In this document: positions 1 to 12,213 of the stretch, in pieces
Layout of the letters: every line of letters begins with the position of its first letter
Numbering within the stretch: the stretch's first letter is position 1
From: Sweltsa coloradensis
Lineage: Eukaryota; Arthropoda; Insecta; Plecoptera; Chloroperlidae
NCBI GenBank assembly: GCA_024449915.1
Contig: JAMZAV010000151.1
Span: 620,001-684,000 of the forward strand
Direction: 5' to 3'
DNA length: 64,000 nucleotides
The notes under the pieces: model-generated
What the model saw: only the letters and a program-made list of their open reading frames with translations
Told to the model about the DNA's origin: nothing
Databases searched by the model: none
Position numbers and translations under genes: made by a program

Positions 1-599
1 ATTGTTAAAAAAAAATCGTAAAATTGCGATTTTTATAAGAAATAATTTCTCGATTGCGCTCAAATTTAACACTAATATATTAAATCATAAAATTAAGGTT
101 CTGCGAAAAAATCATTACAATCGGATAAAGCATGTAGGTGTTATAAGTCAAAGAATTGTTTAAAAAAAGAAAAAACACGCAAAATTTCGATTTTTATGAT
201 AAATATTTTTTCAATTGCGCTCAAATTTCACAAGAATATCTAAATTCATAAAATAAAGGTTCTGTGCAAAAATCATTAAAATCGGATAAAGCATGTAGGT
301 GTTATAAGTCAAAGAAATTTTTAAAAATCGAAAAAAATCGTAAAATTGCGATTTTCATGAGAAATAATTTTCCGATTGCGCTCAAAAACGTGGCAGTTCT
401 AAGTTCAGAGATTTCGAAGGCCTCCATAAAATTTCATCTCAATCGGAGTATCGGTTTAGCCGGAATCGTGCGGACAAACAGACAAAAATACAAAAAAAAA
501 AAAAAAAGAAAAAAAAAAAAAAACATTCCGGATTTTTTTCTCCAGTGTAGTAGAATGGAATCTTCGCTTCGCTCGCTACGCCCGCTACGCCCATCCAAT
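1..599 (-). mobile_element. Helentron-like element, family A, truncated by window edge
   Basis: This is the 5' part of a non-autonomous rolling-circle-type element read on the minus strand. Its 5' terminus (TTGGATG followed by GCGTAGCG) lies at 583-599. The family core (GAAATCTCTGAACTTAGAAC on the other strand, 389-416) and parts of two internal ~165-bp units are present. The CTAG 3' end lies left of the window. It matches the elements at 19.4, 21.7 and 32.4 kb. Short reading frames on both strands come from A/T homopolymers and are not taken as genes. Confidence 0.75.
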
Positions 600-738
600 A
601 ACCAAGGACCAAGGAGATATTCATCTCATCAATTATTCATGAAATGCAGGATGTGCGACATAAATTAATTGTATTTCTGTAGGCCAAGACTGAACAACTT
701 GAACACCCCCTGAACAACCGTTCATCACATCTACATAC

Positions 739-1445
739 CTGCCAACGTCTCCAGTGACAGTAAACTTGGAGGCAGCAGCGGAAGGTTTCTCTGTAGGGCC
801 ACCAAAACTGTTGGGGAAATAGTTGGGTGCTCCTTCTTGATTGGTACCCTGAGCTTGAGGCCCATCTCTCTGGTAGTTGACCATTCGGCTGCGATACGGA
901 CAGTTGACGGGCAGCTGAAGGTAGTTGGCCCCGAGCCGGTGGCGGTGGGTGTCGGAATAAGAGAACAGACGGCCTTGCAGCATCTTGTCGGGGCTGGGTT
1001 CAATGCCGGGAACCATATGCGCCGGCGAGAACGCAATCTGTTCCACCTCCGCAAAGTAGTTGACAGGATTCCGGTCCAGGACCATCTTGCCGACGGGAAT
1101 CAGAGGGTAGTCGCCGTGCGGCCAGACCTTGGTCACGTCAAACGGATTCCAACGGAATTTCTCGGCCTGGGCGAAGGTCATCACTTGGATGTAGAATGAC
1201 CAGGACGGGAACTGGCCCTTGGAAATCGAGTTGTAAAGATCTCTGATCGAGTAGTCGGGGTCGATCGCCGATAGTTCACCGGCTCTGGCAGACGAAAGAT
1301 TCTTGATCTTCTGGTCGGTTTTCAGATGGAACTTAACGTAGAAAGCTTCGTTGTTGGCATTGACCATCTTGAAGGTGTGAGAGCCGTAGCCGTTCATGTG
1401 TCTGTATCCATCAGGGGTACCACGGTCAGAGAATAAGAACATCAC
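739..1445 (-). CDS. CAT: Catalase, coding exon 4 (incomplete gene, 3' end off window)
   Basis: This exon encodes about 235 residues of the catalase barrel. It starts after a ttctag acceptor with [13 protein letters not shown] and ends at a GGCAG/GTATGTAG donor in phase 2. The proximal heme-ligand signature is visible as [14 protein letters not shown], whose tyrosine corresponds to Tyr358 of human catalase. [13 protein letters not shown] and the NADPH/wrapping-region sequence VNCPYR are typical of animal catalases. No frameshift or stop interrupts it. Reading past 739 into the intron gives a false extension, so the exon is closed at the donor. The remaining 80-100 C-terminal residues must lie to the left of the window. 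Confidence 0.96.
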
Positions 1446-1921
1446 CTAGAAGAGAACACAATGCACGATACAGTTACAAACTAACCATCTGATGCATAAC
1501 TCTCAGCACTGAGTCACACATACAAACTAAGTGAACTTGCTCAGTCGACAGAGGAACGTGACACCCGTCTTAGTGCAGACAAGGTGTCTGCATATTGTCT
1601 GCATATTATTTCAGAATTACTAAAGACTCATTTTACAAGTTAAGAAAGTACTGAACCACATGAAGCAAGATGTAACACCCTTTCAGCAACAGTACCATTT
1701 TTAATCTTAGGTATAGCCCAAATGTATTTCGAAACTAAAAACAACTTGGTGTAATGAATAAAATTAGCTCTTTGGTCGAGCAAATAGGCCTATACCCTGC
1801 CAAAATAATATAATAATTAATAATATAGGCAACCTCATACCAACAAACAGCATCCTATAAAGATGTGTAGCCGAATTTTTCTTTTGTATGTGAATCAGCA
1901 TCAGGGGAAAGGTCAAGTTAC
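1446..1921 (-). other. Catalase intron 3
   Basis: This 476-bp AT-rich intron starts with GTAACTT (minus strand) and ends with ttctag. It separates phase-0 exon ends (LHQ / VMF). I see no repeat or other gene in it. Confidence 0.9.
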
Positions 1922-2268
1922 CTGGTGCAAGGTTTCCGGCCGAAGAGAGATAAAGTCCCAGAACATGTCGCAATCCTTGAGATGAGTAGCAGGATTCCTC
2001 TTCTGCGTGTGGATGAAGCTGGGGAAGAGCAGAGGGTCACGGATGAAGAAGATGGGCGTGTTGTTGCCGACCAAGTCCCAGACTCCGTCTTCGGTGTAGA
2101 ACTTGACGGCAAAGCCGCGGGGGTCTCGGGCCGTGTCGGCGGAACCACTCTCGCCTCCGACGGTGGAGAAGCGGACAGCCACCGGCGTCTTCATACCGAC
2201 CTTCTGGAACACCTTGGCTTTGCAGTACTTGGAGATGTCGTGGGTCACCTCGAAGTAGCCAAATGCTC
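1922..2268 (-). CDS. CAT: Catalase, coding exon 3
   Basis: This exon encodes about 115 residues of the N-terminal half of the catalase core. It opens after a gcattgcag acceptor with (G)[11 protein letters not shown] and continues through [20 protein letters not shown]. The heme-pocket asparagine lies in [14 protein letters not shown], equivalent to human Asn148. It ends SLRPETLHQ at a CAG/GTAACT donor. The entry phase (2 bases completing a glycine codon) matches the single G left by exon 2, and the exit phase is 0. The frame is intact, unlike the second copy at 4614-4960. Confidence 0.96.
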
Positions 2269-2484
2269 CTGCAATGCATCATTAAAGGTCAGTACCTATA
2301 TAAAATAATTTGGTCTAGGTACCGAATAAAATAAAAATACAACTTATTAACAGATTTTACAATTTATTGATTCAAAAGGAAAAAATACCTTTATGACCTA
2401 GAAAGTAACAACTAACACCCCTTTAAGTTAACTCACAATTTAATTTCTCAATAAAAAAATGTAACACACTTGAGTAAACCGTAA

Positions 2485-3344
2485 ACGGTTTTTTTTTTTT
2501 TTTTTTTTTTTTGTTTTTTTTTGGCCGGGTTGGGGGGGGGGGGGCCCCCCAAAGTGATTCCAAAAAAACACTTTCCCCTTTTCCCTTTTTTTTTTTTACC
2601 TTTTTTACCCCTTTCCCATTTCCCTTATAGAAAATAAAAAAAAATTTCGAATCTTTTATTGTTCGCGTGATAAATGATAACCTATGCTATTCAATGGTTG
2701 TAGCATGCATGGTCTTCTCGTAAGTCTTAACTTTTCCCAATTTTATTTTTTTTTTTTTAATTTTTAACTGTAAAAAAAATACTTAATTTGGATTGCATTG
2801 CCCACTCAAAAAGGATTTCCTACGCGCCTGCAAAACCCTGAAAGAAAATCACTATAAACCCCAAGATATGAACAAAATTGTTTACAGTAACAAACGAGTC
2901 ATCATAAAAAGGGGCAGGTATGTGGTGTGAAAATAATTTTTTTTGTTTTTACAATGCCGAAAAAAACGGTGTATTGGTGTGAAAAAAATTTAACTATTTT
3001 TAAGCAAATTTAGCTAAAAGCGACAGAGCCTAGATAGGCTACCCTTCCCAGTATTTTTTTTTAAATTTTGGGTGTGGGAATTTTTTAAAAAGACTTGCAG
3101 ATATGTCAAAAAATGTAGTAATGAAATTTCAGAGATTGAATTTTTTGTGGTGGAATTATTTTCATTTTCATTTTTTTTTTTCCCCCCCAAAAAAGCGGTG
3201 AATTGACGTAAAAAAATTTTTTATAATTACCCCTAAGGGTTTTCTGTAAAAAAATTTTTTGTTTTTTTTCCGTATGCCTAAGTCCCTGTCTCTGATTTTT
3301 TTCCCGGGGGTAAAGAGTAAATAAATCCAAGTATGAAAAATTTT
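2485..3344. other. Low-quality, homopolymer-rich filler between two catalase copies
   Basis: Intron-2 sequence is normal up to about 2484, then turns into long T, G and C runs and erratic AT-rich sequence. No gene or known repeat is recognisable. The pattern resembles uncorrected long-read consensus. Copy 2 of the catalase segment begins at about 3345. Confidence 0.6.
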
Positions 3345-5187
3345 ATAACCAAGGCCCAAGGAGATATTCTCTCATTAATTTTCTGAAATGCAGGATGTCG
3401 AAAATTAATTTATTTCTGTAGGCCAAGACTGAAAAATTTAAAACCCCCCTGAAAAACCGTTCTCCATCTACATACCTCCCAAACGTCTCCATGACAGTAA
3501 ACTTTGGGGGAGCAGCGGGAAGGGTTTTTCTGTAGGGCCCCAAAACTGTTGGGGAAAAAGTTGGGGGCTCCTTCTTGATTGGGACCCTGAGCTTGGGCCC
3601 CTCTCTCTGGGAGTTTGACCATTTGGGGGCGGTACGGACAGTTGCGGGGAGCTGAAGGTAGTTGGCCCCCGAGCCGGGGGCGGGGGGGTCGGAATAAGAG
3701 AACGACGGCCTTGCAGCTCTTTTTCGGGGCTGGGTTCAAGCCGGGAACCATATGCGCCGGCGAGAACGCAATCTGTTCCCCTCCCAAAAATAGTTGACAG
3801 GATTCCGGTCCAGGGCCATCTTGCCCACGGGAATCAAGGTAGTCCCGTGCGCCAAACCGTCACGTCAAACGGATTCCAACGGAATTTTTCCGCCTGGGCC
3901 GGGTCATCACTTGGGGAAATGACCAGGACGGGAACTGGCCCTTGGGAAATCGAGTTTTAAAGATCTCTGATCGAGTATCGGGGGGGGCGATCGCCGATAG
4001 TTCACCGGCTCTGGCAGACGAAAAATTCTTGATCTTTTTGGTCGGTTTTTAGAGGAACTTAAGTAGAAACTTCGGTTGGCATTACCATCTTGAAGGTGTG
4101 AAGCCGTAGCCATTCTGTGTCTGTATCCATCAGGGTACCACGTCGAGAATAAGAAAAAAACTGAAAAGAACACAATGCACATCATTTTACAACAACCATT
4201 GATGCATAACTCTCAGCACTGAGGGGTCCCACACATACAAACTAAGTGAAATTTCTCATCGGAGGGAAAGTGACACCCCTTAGTGCAGACAAGGTTTGCA
4301 ATTTTTTCGAATTTCTAAAAAACTAATTTTTTTCGAGTTAAAAAGTACTGAAACCCCGAAGCAAGATGTAACACCCTTTCAGCAACGTACCATTTTTTAA
4401 ACTTAGGGAAGGGCCCAAATGTATTTCGAACTAAAAACAACTTTGGGGTAATGAATAAAATTGCTCTTTGGTCCCAGCAAAAAGGGCCCATACCCTGCCG
4501 AATAATATAAAAATTAAAAATATAGGAACCTCTACCAAAAACAGCATCCTATAAAAAGTGTAGCCGAATTTTTCTTTTGTATGTGAATCAGCATCAGGGA
4601 AAGGTCAAGTTACCCGGTGCAAGGTTTCCGGCCGAAGAGAGATAAAATCCCAGAACATGTCGCAATCCTTGAGATGAGTAGCAGGATTCCTCTTCTGCGT
4701 GTGGATGAAGCTGGGGAAGAGCAGAGGGTCACGGATGAAGAAGATTGGGCGTGTTGTTGCCGACCAAGTCCCAGACTCCGTCTTCGTGTAGAACTTGACG
4801 GCAAAGCCGCGGGGGTCTCGGGCCGTGTCGGCGGAACCACTCTCGCCTCCGACGGTGGAGAAGCGGACAGCCACCGGCGTCTTCATACCGACCTTCTAGG
4901 AACACTTGGCTTTGCAGTACTTGGAGATGTCGTGGGTCACCTCGAAGTAGCCAAATGCTCCTGCAATGCATCATTAAAGGTCAGTACGTATATAAAATAA
5001 TTTGGTCTAGGTACCGAATAAAATAAAAATACAACTTATTAACAGATTTTACAATCTATTGATTCAAAAGGAAAAAATACCTTTATGACCTAGAAAGTAA
5101 CAACTAACACCCCTTTAAGTTAACTCACAATTTAATTTCTCAATAAAAAAATGTAACACACTTGAGTAAACCGTAAACCGGGGTATC
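3345..5187 (-). pseudogene. Second, damaged copy of catalase exons 3-4 with introns
   Basis: This segment repeats 600-2484 almost base for base, introns included. An exon-4 copy lies at about 3476-4158 and an exon-3 copy at 4614-4960. The exon-4 copy has many small indels, mostly in homopolymers, which break the frame repeatedly. The exon-3 copy has few differences but is frameshifted after FAVKFYT. Damage is equal in introns and exons and fades towards the right, where the sequence joins clean intron 2 at about 5185. If real, splicing exon 4' to exon 3 would not keep the phase. An assembly artefact is more likely than a true tandem duplication. Confidence 0.8.
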
Positions 5188-5828
5188 GACCCCGCTGGGA
5201 TGGATTTTTGAATTTCTACATTGATTTCTATAAAAACACTTGAGAAGTCTAAAATAAAGTAATAAATTAGCTCCATAGAATTAACTTAAGAAAAATATGT
5301 ACCCCGGTATGCAAATATAATTCTTGAGTGAATACAATTAGGCTTTATTATAGCAAATATCATGTAATTCCATAATCATAGAAGTAGGAAGTAGGAACAT
5401 AATGAATGCAGTTGGGACCATCTGTAATTTATAAATCGATAGTAGGTCTATTACCACAGCCATGAGTCCCACTTAAACAAATTTCCAGACAAAAATCTCC
5501 GCAAAATGGCAGCCCATCAGAATAGCCAAAGTTGTACCGCTACACTTCGTTCACCCCAGAAACAAGGAAACGTCATCAAATCATATTTAAAAAATCACAA
5601 GGACCTGAGAGTATGGAGATTAGGCCTAATGTTGCCAAATAACTTCATAAGATCAAAAATTCAAAATGAAATAGATAAATCTAGATTAAAGTAGTTTAAA
5701 GCTGAAATAGCTCTGTCATGCACAGGCACCTACGACCTTGAATGCTATCTTGAAAGTAATGGAGTTGGCATGAGGTGACAGAAATGGTTTAAGCGGGGAC
5801 TAACATGGTGAAACTAGGCCGTACGTAC
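5188..5828. other. Rest of catalase intron 2, nothing recognised
   Basis: This is unique-looking AT-rich sequence between the duplicated segment and exon 2. The small open frame at 5506-5694 has no recognisable similarity and no splice or codon support. Confidence 0.5.
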
Positions 5829-6006
5829 CTGCTCCCTTGGCGTGGACCACTCGCTCCGGGATCCTCTCCCGGTCGAAGTGGGAGAGCTCATCGAGCAGTG
5901 TGATGTCCTGCAGCAGGATGGGACCCTTGGGCCCGATTGTGAGACTAGCGTTGCGGGCGTCCACGGGGGCACCATGGCCAGTCACCATAGTGGGCGTAGC
6001 ATCTCC
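5829..6006 (-). CDS. CAT: Catalase, coding exon 2 (active-site histidine)
   Basis: Catalase dismutates hydrogen peroxide to water and oxygen as a heme tetramer, usually in peroxisomes. This 178-bp exon carries the catalytic signature FDRERIPERVVHAKGAG. Its histidine, residue 74 of the spliced product, corresponds to human His75. Upstream is GDATPTMVTGHGAPV, matching the family's N-terminal arm. The acceptor is ccctgcag-like (minus strand) at 6007-6009, and the donor is GGAGCAG/GTACGTAC. The entry phase is 0, joining to KEKK of exon 1, and the exit phase is 1. The four exons together give about 430 of an expected ~500-530 residues. Confidence 0.97.
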
Positions 6007-6009
6007 CTG

Positions 6010-6905
6010 CAAACACAAACAGAGAACACAGATTAACATACGATGTCGATGTTTTCTATATTTTATTTTATTGATGAGCTGTGAACATATCTCCAATGAA
6101 CAATACATTACTGTTCGTCCATGTATTTGGAGCAGAAACAATTCAAAATATAGTGGAAGGTAGCCTATGTGGGCAGGTACATGCCCACATACTGCGGGGG
6201 GAGGGGGTCTCTTCTCCAAGGAAAAAATTCAAAGTTTGCAAAAAAGGTTTTCATGAGAATTGAGAAGTATGAATTCATAATGTAGCACAGCAGGTCTAAA
6301 GTTTAGAGATTTAGAAGGTTCCCTGAAAATGACAGATCAGAGTCGTAGGTCTAGTAAGAGCGAAGAGCAAACACACAAAACACCAGAACTATCCTCTGCG
6401 TAGTGAAATTGGTAATTTGCTCATCCAATTAATCAAAGAACTATTTCAAACAAATTTAATCCCCACCCCTCTTTGACTTAAACACGAGTTCATGCGCCAC
6501 TGTAGGTTGGTTTAGTCCCATCTTGTGTAAAAAAGGTGTAAATTATTATATTGAAATTGTCAGTATTTGTTTCAGCTCTCAATTGCAAGTTTCTATCCCC
6601 AGGATAACACCTACGTAGCAGAAGTCCACCTTATCTCATTTCATAGCCTTGATTTTGTTAACCTGGCTTTAAAATTAACCTACTTTTGACGTTATCAAAT
6701 TAATCGGATATATTTTATCAAAAAGATAATCCTAAATATTATCTTCATTCTTCACAAGTCCACAATGCCGAGCAACATTATGCGACCTGAACGCCCAACG
6801 CTATTGGATTGAATAAGATTCATATATCATCTCTTGTTGCCTGAACTGGAATTTATTATTTGAACCCTAGCGCCCTTTCTGCCCGTGCTCCACTTTCGAA
6901 CTGAG
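6010..6905. other. Catalase intron 1, proximal part, nothing recognised
   Basis: Ordinary AT-rich intron sequence. No coding, tRNA or transposon signal was seen. Confidence 0.5.
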
Positions 6906-7106
6906 CAGGGGTGACGCTAGGATCTTATATAAGGGGGGGTGGCTGGGGGGCGAGTACAATGTTGGGGGGGGGGGGGCAAATCTAAATCTCAATGTTGGCG
7001 TGTAACAGTAAAAAACAGTTTTACACGTTGGATGGGGGGGGGGCAGGGGGGCGGAGATGATTCTTGGGGGGGGGGGGGGCACCGTTTCTCCCCAGGGTCG
7101 CCCCTG
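6906..7106. mobile_element. Small hAT-like MITE
   Basis: The 201-bp element has terminal inverted repeats CAGGGGTGACGCTAGG (left) and CAGGGTCGCCCCTG (right end as read), a classic hAT-type CAGGGG end. The interior has several G runs. Eight-base flanks do not match, so the target duplication has decayed or the boundary is slightly off. Confidence 0.55.
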
Positions 7107-8679
7107 ATTGGATGACTATTTATTTCATGTTAAATAGTCTTTGTCTCGAATACGCAAGAAGAGGGATATTATTATTATTCAACATTGTTTTTTAATTATT
7201 AGATTAAATGAACTTTGCTTAGTTTGCTAAAACATTACTTTGTTCTCTAGCACCATATATACATTCATTGGCAGTCGAAGTCGAAAGTCCTTGTTGGTTG
7301 TTTTTAATTTAAATAATGAATTCAAATGCGTTGTGTGAGTAGCGGTATTCAAATCAAACCGACACAATGCTTTCGAAACCGACTATAGGTTACTTACATA
7401 ATGCAAATAGTGTAGCAAGTGTTTCTCGAAAGCATTATCGCATCCTGCGCGCGAGTGCACCATATCGCACTTGGCCGTATCTTCACCACTAACCATGCTT
7501 AGTTAGCGTGCCATATCGGTAATAATAATTATGCAAGTGTACTAGCTAGAGCAATCATGTATTTTGATTTTTTATACCGGTGCAAGATACAGTATCAGCA
7601 GTCTTAGACTTACTTACACCAAGGAGATGGAAAGTGTGCAAGCTGCATTCTGCAAGGTAAATTACGTTGGCGAGTTTTCAGAAAAGGGGAAAATCGAAAA
7701 ACGTTTGCGTCAAGGCAAAAATAGAAAACAAAGATGCAGTCTGTGGTGAGATTGTAACGCTACGTTAATAACGCGTTACTGATTTACCGTAACGAAATTG
7801 CACTAAAGTCGCCATAATAATTCTCTAGCGGAAACGAGCTGGGTTTTTATTGCAGTTCATTACCGGTACGTTATAAACGCTATTGCTATCAAAACTAATC
7901 ACTGTGAAATATACAGTTGCAATTTTTTTACACGTTTCTTGTTTTAATCATCTTGTTCCGATCCAAAGTAATTAATGAAAAAGACAAAGAGAAATTGCCT
8001 GCCCCATTAGGGTGGGTAGGCAAAGGAATTTCTTACAGGAGTACTTTTTCATGGAACTTATTCCATTCTCTAAGACCCTTTTTGCGGGGAGTTAACATTC
8101 ATACAACAGAGGTATGTTTTTAAAAGTTCATCCAAAAGTTAGTTCTACAACACACAATCGAGTGTTTTTTTTACGCTCAGCGCCATACTCAATGTGTTAA
8201 TCAGCAGTAGTATTATTACTACTGAGTACTGACTGAATCCCAAGTATAGCAGAGCTCGGAATGTTATATAACACTAGAGTAGAGAGCAAGACATCGACGA
8301 TCAGTGTGACGTGGAGATTAGACAAACAAGAAGGACCAACACGACGGCGATCAACGTCCAAGTCGAGTGCTATGCTTCACGACTCGCTTTCTGGACTCGC
8401 TTCGCAATAATATGAACAAATATAATTTCAGTGATCGGCGGACGCAAACTTGCAATAATTATCATTACCAACACGATGAGAAAGCAGATTTTTGAAACAA
8501 AAAATTGATCATTGGCGCAACTTCCATCCGCCGCCGCTGCCTGCCCAGTCAGTCGGCTTGGGTTCATTGTCCCAAGAGTTAGATAGTCGCTTCTATTCGT
8601 CCGTGAGGCTTCTTAGTTCTTACGTATGTCAGACACATCGCCTGGTCGCTCACAAGAGCATGTATCATAATAAATATGT
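7107..8679. other. Intron 1 sequence without recognised features
   Basis: Mixed AT-rich sequence. Open frames at 7564-7749 and 7917-8123 show no recognisable domain and are not annotated. Confidence 0.45.
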
Positions 8680-9300
8680 GCGTTACGTAAGCACTTGTTC
8701 TTTGTTGGCGCTTTCTGCTGTAGTTGGGGCTACAGCCAGGGGTGCAGATACAAAAATACAATCCTAAGTGTGGTATGGGGCACAAGAGCAGGTGCCACAA
8801 ATGTTCGTTAGATAATACATAACGAACATAGGCTAAGTGTTACGTAAGCACTTGTTCTTTCAGCAGAATGCGCCAACAAACAAGTTCCTTGTTGCTGTGG
8901 TTAGCAATGGGGCTACAACCAGGGCCCAGGGGTACAACAAACTATAAAGATACAATACAATAACAATGCTGCATCTGGGATAGGGACCCAATGTCCAATT
9001 ACTATTAGACATCGGCATCGCCTGATCTGAAGACGATTGAGCAAAGTATTAATTAATAAGTATACGAGATACGTAAGCACTCGATGTAAGCTATGGGGCT
9101 ACAGCCTAGCCAGGGTCCAGGGCATGGTCCAGGGCCACCAGGGGTACAACAAACTACTGATACAATAACAATGCTGCATCTGACATAGAGACCCGTCCAA
9201 TTACTAGACATCGGCATCGCCTGATCAGAAGACGATGCGCGATACGTAAGCACTCGATGTAAGCTATGGGGCTACAACCAAACTTGGGGCGAGATAAAAG
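8680..9300. repeat. Degenerate tandem repeat, units of ~155-230 bp
   Basis: The motif TACGTAAGCACT recurs at about 8685, 8841, 9070 and 9245. Each is followed by GGGGCTACA(A/G)CCAGG and, in the later units, by a shared stretch ending CATCGGCATCGCCTGATC. Units differ by small insertions such as repeated CAGGG(T/C)CCAGGG blocks. This looks like a local array, not a gene. Confidence 0.7.
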
Positions 9301-9748
9301 TGGGGCTGGTGTCTGGGACACATACTCCAGCGCCAACTAACCAAAACGAGTTCGGTATTTTGAATTTGGAGGAGAATACGGATTGTGCTAGCACACACAG
9401 CATGTAGGCACAACTAAATCATGATTGTGGTTTAATTTTAATAACCACTACAGAATATGAATGCGGTCAAACCAAACCATTGAATTACTATCATACTCTT
9501 CCTACAATCTGCAATTCTGGACGTACTTGTACACCGCTAACAACAATACACAATTCGAAATATGTATATACAATAATTTCGGACAGTGTTATTTAATTTT
9601 GATCACAAGAATGCCAGTTGGCATAAGCTGAAGTTATAGAAGACTGCCTATGATAATTGCAACGAGGTTAATCTGGACGATAGTGGTTGATAGAGCGGAT
9701 GAGTAAAGTAAAACACAACACCAAGGAGAAAAACAAAGAGGTTTGCGA
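9301..9748. other. Intron 1 sequence, nothing recognised
   Basis: AT-rich, with no supported feature. Confidence 0.4.
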
Positions 9749-10670
9749 ACACCGATCACCACAACAATCAGACTACAAACAAGATTAGTGATGGATGTCA
9801 TTTAGTTTGAATGATTGTTTTTCGAACGAGATTTTGCCATCTTACCATCTGCATTGCACTTGAGAGCTGATATCACTTCTTGGCATGCGGATTTTACGTA
9901 ATCAATCACTCGCAAGTCGTAGTTAGGCCTACGCAATAGGCCTATAATAGATACAACATACCACACCACACGTAATTATAAGCGAAGGTTGCGATATGAC
10001 AAGGATTTTACTAAGGTTGTTCTAAGGTAGTTCGTGGAATTCGATACAGGTTGGTATCGATACCTTATGATTTATGAAGCTATGGCCGAGGGAAATCTCT
10101 GCATTACAAAAAGGGATGGGATAGATAGATGTAAATTCAAATAAAGCATGTAATTGAAAAAATACTAGTCATATCGTAGAAAATACACTGCAAAACGAAA
10201 CGAACAAATAAACACCGATCACCACAACGATCAGACTACAAACAAGATTAGTGATGGATGTCATTTAGTTTGAATGATAGTTTTTCGAACGAGATTTTGC
10301 CATCTCACCATCTGCATTGCACTTGAGAGCTGATATCACTTCTTGGCATGCGGATTTTACGTAATCAATCACTCGCAAGTCGTAGTTAGGCCTACGCAAT
10401 AGGCTTATAATAGATACAACATACCACACCACACGTAATTATAAGCGAAGGTTGCGATAAGACAAGGATTTTACTAAGGTTGTTCTAAGGTAGTTCGTGG
10501 AATTCGATACAGGTTGGTATCGATACCTTATGAAGCTATGGCCGAGGGAAATCTCTGCATTACAAAAAGGGATGGGATAGATAGATGTAAATTCAAATAA
10601 AGCATGCAATTGAAAAAAATACTAGTCATATCGTAGAAAATACACTGCAAAACGAAACGAACAAATAAGC
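9749..10670. repeat. Tandem duplication of a ~463-bp unit
   Basis: Two adjacent, very similar units (about 9749-10211 and 10212-10670) start with ACACCGATCACCACAAC and end with ACGAAACGAACAAATAA. They differ by a few substitutions and by a 7-bp gap in unit 2 near 10530 (GATTTAT missing after ACCTTAT). High similarity suggests a recent duplication or unequal exchange. Confidence 0.9.
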
Positions 10671-10918
10671 ATATGCCTACGGTTAGGCCTGAATGTAAGA
10701 GGTCTAGCCTAAATAATTGATTTATGTATTTTTTGTTTTTGTGAATTCATGTTTAACAAATTACAAATTTGCAAAAGAAAATCGTTTCATATAGATAAAT
10801 AACTAAAACAGTTTGAAAAGGAATTCAAATCGGCACAAAATATATAGGCCTATAGGCCTATATATTTTTTTAGTTGTATGTGAAAATTACAAGTTTAGTC
10901 TGCTTATTTTGGCCTACA

Positions 10919-11231
10919 CTAGGAAAACGCTAAAGTCCCGCCGCGTTGATGGATGAGCTTGTTTTTAAGTTAAAAAATCGTAAAAGTACGATATTCATGA
11001 GAAATATTTCTTCGATTGTACCCAAAAACAATACACCTCTAAGTTCAGAGATTTCGAAGGTCCCCTCCAATTTTCATCAAGATCGGATATGCCGTTTGCC
11101 CGGTAGAGAGCGAACAGACAAAAAAACAAACAAACAAACAAACAAACAAACAAACAAACAAACAAAAAAAACACCCGAGCTAAATTTTTTGGGGGTCAGT
11201 GAAATTGAAGTCTTCGCTTCGCTCATCCAAC
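10919..11231 (-). mobile_element. Short Helentron-like element, family A variant
   Basis: On the minus strand the element starts TTGGATGAGCGAAGCG and ends GCGGCGGGAC..AGCGTTTTCCTAG. The inverted 3' copy of the terminus (GGATGAGC read on plus, 10951) sits ~30 nt inside the CTAG end. The ~100-bp core with CTAAGTTCAGAGATTTCGAA is present, followed by about nine CAAA units. At ~313 bp it lacks the internal 165-bp units of the longer copies. Confidence 0.75.
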
Positions 11232-12213
11232 AATAAGTCGTATCGGAGTAATGTCCACTCACAAGTGATTCTCGTTGCGTAACTCAATCCAACAAGGTTA
11301 TACCTCGGGTTATACACTCGACACTCAATCCAGAACAACAAATAATATTTCTAATTATGAATAACACTAACACCACATGGAACATGGTAAACATGATTTA
11401 AAAACCATCTGCTTATCTCAATGCTAAGTAAGCTCTGTATCAGACAGGCTTAATTATAACAGTGCACACAGCTCACGTGGCAGAATGTGTTTAATCAGGT
11501 GATTTATGTGGTTCAATTAGCAATGTGAGTACACATAACCAATTCTATTTTCTCAAATATTGTGTAGTAGTAGGCCTAAAAGAAATACTTCCAAACGATG
11601 TTCTAAGTAGGCCCCTAAATGTACGAAATATGTTTCAAATAATATTCTATCATTTCACAGACAAATTTCCGACCGAAAATCAGATACTTGAGAACTTGTG
11701 GTGGGGGGTGGGAGCCTATAATAGTTCCTTATTTTGAGGAATTGAGGTTTATGGTTTATGGTGTAAAAAAGAATTTGAACTGAAATTTTCTGTTTTAAAG
11801 GAAACTACTCCAAGTGCCCCGGTGGCAGTGTTTGTTCGGGCGTTTTGGAAAATAAATTTCAACGAGCTTTGCCTTTGGTGTCGTCAAATCAAATTTGTAA
11901 ATTAATCTTCGATGGCATTGTTGAATGAATGATTAACTTTAAATCATGGTGGGTCTCCGCACCGCCCGTATCGGTCAATCGTCTAGTACCGAAACAACTC
12001 TAACGAAAGTGGTTTTCGAAAAAATTAGTGGTGATAAGATACGACACCTTATTACAGAGCTGCCTTGCCGTGTGTTCACGCGTGATCTTGTTCTGAGGCA
12101 TTTTATTATTTAACTTTATCACTTTATCCTGACTCGAAGACAAAACATTGATTTCAATTATGTCAAGAAACGTGACAAAGCGATGGACGAATAAAATTAC
12201 GGCACGGCAATAA
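11232..12213. other. Intron 1 sequence, nothing recognised
   Basis: AT-rich. The open frame at 11525-11737 has no recognisable feature. Confidence 0.4.

Noticed and set aside
264..668. Lysine-rich frames on Helentron-like elements (also at 21.7 and 32.4 kb)
   Set aside because: They arise from A/T homopolymers and run on both strands of a non-coding element; no codon-level conservation can be seen.
837..1199. 120-codon open frame on the plus strand
   Set aside because: It lies antisense to catalase exon 4, whose minus-strand frame is clearly the real one.
3345..5187. A functional second catalase gene
   Set aside because: Frameshifts in both exons, identical introns and a junk spacer argue against a working paralogue.
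8680..9300. CRISPR-like array
   Set aside because: Units are 155-230 bp, degenerate and irregular, in animal DNA; no short direct repeats with unique spacers.
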